DNA from: Quillaja saponaria
Taxonomy: Eukaryota > Streptophyta > Magnoliopsida > Fabales > Quillajaceae
NCBI GenBank assembly: GCA_029379385.1
Contig: CM055617.1
Location: 12,743,532 to 12,807,531, forward strand
Direction: 5' to 3'
Length of the DNA: 64,000 nucleotides
In this document: piece by piece, positions 61,350 to 64,000 of the stretch
Layout of the letters: the number at the start of each line of letters is the position of its first letter
How positions within the stretch are numbered: position 1 is the stretch's first letter
The notes under the pieces: model-generated
Seen by the model: the letters and a program-made list of their open reading frames with translations, nothing else
Told to the model about the DNA's origin: nothing
Databases searched by the model: none
Made by a program: the position numbers and the translations under genes

Positions 61350-62080
61350 CGGTGAATCCAATGCCAAGGACAAAAGTACATATCCCGAACTAACCAAGAG
61401 CGTGATTTAAGGCCATGGACAAAGATGCAAATTTAGGACCAACCAAGGATGCGTCTATGTTTCTTCAATTGGTAAAGCAGATCGCAAAGATAATGATAGT
61501 GAGTCCAAGGCCAGGGAAAAAAGTGCATATCCAGAACCAACCAAGAGTATGTTGTGGACAGTGAGCTTAAGGTTGTGGATGAAGATACAAAATCAGGATG
61601 AGCCACGTGTCATGTTTTCTTCAATTGGTAGAGTAGTGACAGTGAGCCCAAGGCCTGGAAGGAAGGTGTATAATAGAACCAACCAAGAGCGATTCGTAGA
61701 CAGTGAGCTCAAGGTCATAAATGAAGATACAAAATCGAGACCAGCCAAGGACGCATCGACATCTTCTTCAGTTAGTGAAGTAGTGATGGTGAGTCCAAGG
61801 CCAAGGATGAAAGTGTATACTCTAGACCAACCAAAAGCATGCCATAGACAGTGAACTCAAGGCCGTGGACAGAGATACAAAATCGGGACCAGCCAAAGAT
61901 GTCTTTATATTTTCTTCATTAGATGGAATAATGACGGTGAGTCCAAGGCAAGGAACATAAGTGTATACTCAAAACCAACCAAAAGCATATATCGTAGATA
62001 GTGAGCTCAAGACCGTAGGGGAGATACAAAATCGAGACTTGCCAAGGACACATGTATAACATCTTTAGTGGATGACAAAT
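61350..62080. repeat. Tandem array with units of about 147 bp in the gypsy element
   Basis: Five units begin at about 61351, 61499, 61642, 61789 and 61937, each with gtgagtccaaggcc, accaaccaagag, cagtgagctcaaggc and gaagatacaaaatcgagacc motifs. Spacing is 143-148 bp. The array lies between gag and the 3' LTR. Confidence 0.85.
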
Positions 62081-63389
62081 ATAAAGCTAAGGGGATATAA
62101 TTAAATGATGCCTTGAACAAAAATGTTGAGCATTTTCATAAAGCTTATTCATATTTCCAAACACAAGGCATGAATATAATCTAGCTAGGTGGAAAACTTA
62201 ATTCACGAGTTGAAAAGCCTTAGTTCAAACAAAGAGATGGCTTCCGAGTTTTTTCTACCTGAGATACAACAAAAAAAATTAAAAATTAGGCAAGAGAATT
62301 TTGCATATTGTTGACAACACATTGCACACTTTAAATCTATTCGGATATATTGATGCAAGCCTTGAAATACCGAAGCAATTAACAATTGATTTCTTGTGGC
62401 TGGGACTAGATATGCAAGTTAATTAAGCAAATTAACTTGAGGCAGTTTTGTTCATCCAAAACATGTGGCCGCATGAATAAATTGGTGGTTGATGACTAAT
62501 CTAATTGATTCATATAGTCAATGGGACTCATATGGACAAATGGATTTATGTTTATATCTTGCCACAAAAGGTGATTCGTATATACATATAAAAGTGAAGA
62601 ATGGCTATCTGACATGACCTACTCATGCAAAGGTGACTTAATATATATAAACATAAAGGCATGTAGTGATAAAGGCATTGATATACATTGTGCCACATAA
62701 CAATCACCTTTCTTTTTTTTCGTCTGCGGGTCTCCTTGAAAATTAGTAAACAAAAGGTGTACAAAGCCAATAGACTTGCAGCACTCCAACAAACTGTTAT
62801 TGGATTATCTTCAAAATACCATGAAACCAAAATCATTCACCAAGGTGGCGGTGGGCATATACAAGCAAGACATGAGATTATGTACAGGATGAAAGCCAAC
62901 TCACCTTAATGTGCCTCAAGGAAACGCTATTAGTGTGGTTGGCCTCTTGGAGGAGCCACAAAATGAAAAAAAGCGATAAGAGAACTCCACTGGCCAAAAC
63001 CTAAATAACAAAAATCTAAATAACAAAAAAAAAAAATTCTATAACAAAGTGAACTTATACGTTAAGTCAATAACAAGAGCCCAATCGATTACTAGACCAA
63101 AGGCTTTGGCAATTATTGGGCTCATTTATTTTTATTAAGTCTAATTTTGTGGGCTCTACGGATGGCAATTCTAAGTCTGTGTATACTCATTTAAACTACT
63201 TCAAATGTTGCATAAACATATGATTACATATATGGATGAAGGATTGTGACAAATGGATGCTGAGAAAAATTGAAGAATGATAATGTCAGGCGTGGATCAA
63301 AAGAATAATTGATATGAAAAAAAAAATCAAGACTCATCCACTTGCTACACCACCAAATCGTGCACGTGAACAAGTCTCGAACGAGCATT
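62081..63389. other. Internal spacer of the gypsy element
   Basis: No pol domain on either strand. A purine-rich tract (aaggtggcggtgggc, about 62841) is too far from the LTR at 63390 to be its polypurine tract. The roughly 30 bp before the LTR show no good polypurine tract, so the 3' end of the interior may be rearranged. Confidence 0.5.
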
Positions 63390-64000
63390 TGTAGGAGGAG
63401 AAAAATTCTTCTTATCATAAATCGCCAAGTGGCACTTACAAGGTATCAAAGCCACAAATTACAAGGTGTTATGCATCACACCAATGTTCTTAAGTGCAAT
63501 AAAAATGGCCAATGAGAACCTAACATGTGATATTAAATGAGCGAATCACAAGTCTCCACATGTTTAAAACAATTTACATGTCAATTACATGATGACAATT
63601 CATGACCAACAAAATCTCGCCATGTGTCAGTTATGACAAAGAGAAAATAAGTGTTCTCAAATAGAGGCATGACTCATTTAAACCAATAGGATTTTTTCAT
63701 ATCATTGAGCTCTTCTCAAAACTCTATAAATAGAGAGCTCACTCACTATTTGGAAGGCTGAGAGAATAGGAGGAAGAAAAAGAAGCATTAAAGCTCTTTA
63801 GAACTCAAGTTTTAGGACCCTAGGGAACTTTAAGCTTTTAACAATAAGAGTTTTTCCCAGCTATTAAAGATCCGAACATTCAACCGCTCATCAAGGGATT
63901 GACTCTAAACAAGCAAAAAGCTTAAAGATCTAAAGTCAGCTTATAATCAAAATTAACTTGTTCAAGATCAATCTCCATGGCCCTCATCTAAGAAATCAAC
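63390..64000 (+). repeat. 3' LTR of the gypsy element (partial)
   Basis: Starts tgtaggaggagaaaaattct. It is aligned with the 5' LTR to the end of the window, with about 80-85 percent identity judged by eye, one insertion (tacaaggtatcaaagccaca and following) and a second near 63917. The divergence suggests an old insertion. Confidence 0.8.

Larger units (their letters stand above)
58000..64000 (+). mobile_element. Gag-only Ty3/gypsy LTR retrotransposon (TR-GAG-like), cut by the window end
   Basis: The two LTRs begin at 58000 and 63390 with the same text ((t)gtaggaggagaaaaattctt on the right, tacaggaggagaaaaattct on the left). Between them lie a gypsy gag region, two tandem arrays and spacer, but no protease, reverse transcriptase, RNase H or integrase. 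The spacing of the LTR starts gives a full element of about 6.4 kb if the 3' LTR is complete beyond the window. It is inserted into a GDSL-relic duplication, whose empty counterpart at 41490 fixes the left boundary. Confidence 0.85.

Noticed and set aside
1..64000. tRNA, rRNA or snoRNA genes
   Set aside because: No cloverleaf with A and B box promoters or rRNA-like sequence was recognised on either strand by eye; a covariance-model scan would be needed to exclude short RNA genes.

Overview
This is a 64 kb piece of nuclear DNA from a eudicot plant. The sequence is strongly AT-rich. Genes are split by GT..AG introns, and most of the rest is decayed transposable elements. Four intact protein-coding genes can be assembled exon by exon: a MACPF-domain cell-death regulator of the CAD1 type (about 7.9-14.5 kb, +), an NRT1/PTR-family transporter close to subfamily 4 (17.4-19.8 kb, +), an AGAMOUS-clade MADS-box gene with a 5' UTR intron and a 3.3 kb regulatory intron (35.1-40.4 kb, +), and a GDSL esterase/lipase (41.8-43.9 kb, -). 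The species cannot be fixed from the window.

Layout. 1-7.9 kb: gene-free, with old LTR-like sequence and a CACTA-type non-autonomous transposon. 7.9-14.5 kb: CAD1, six coding exons, with a LINE relic in intron 4. 17.4-19.8 kb: the NPF transporter, five coding exons. 21-23 kb: a dead GRF zinc-finger gene, a minisatellite, a MULE transposase relic and a hAT MITE with a perfect 8-bp target duplication. 24-26.5 kb: receptor-like kinase relics on the minus strand. 28.8-29.9 kb: GC-richer LTR-like sequence. 31.2-33 kb: a diverged repeat family with a tandem duplication of about 590 bp. 33.3-33.9 kb: a Ty1-copia pol relic. 35.1-40.4 kb: AG. 41-46.5 kb: a GDSL tandem cluster with one intact gene, one disabled gene and fragments. 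47.6-48 kb: a probable insert of mitochondrial DNA including part of rpl2. 49-54.2 kb: a MULE transposase pseudogene followed closely by a plant-mobile-domain (MAIN-like) pseudogene. 55.5-57.2 kb: palindromic tandem repeats and a long-TIR element filled with an AT minisatellite. 57.4-58 kb: another GDSL relic. 58 kb to the end: a gag-only Ty3/gypsy element whose 3' LTR runs off the window.

The genes do not form a pathway, because this is ordinary plant gene order. Two points stand out. CAD1 and GDSL genes lie near each other here as they do in Arabidopsis (At1g29690 and At1g29660/At1g29670), which suggests conserved gene order. The AG regulatory intron, the GDSL pseudogene and the 57 kb GDSL relic share pieces of one mosaic sequence, so DNA has moved between the GDSL cluster and the AG intron. 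No previously unknown cellular system is evident. The most unusual items are that shared segment, the MULE plus PMD-gene composite, the last-codon intron of AG that leaves the protein unchanged whether or not it is spliced, and the gag-only retroelement with two internal tandem arrays.
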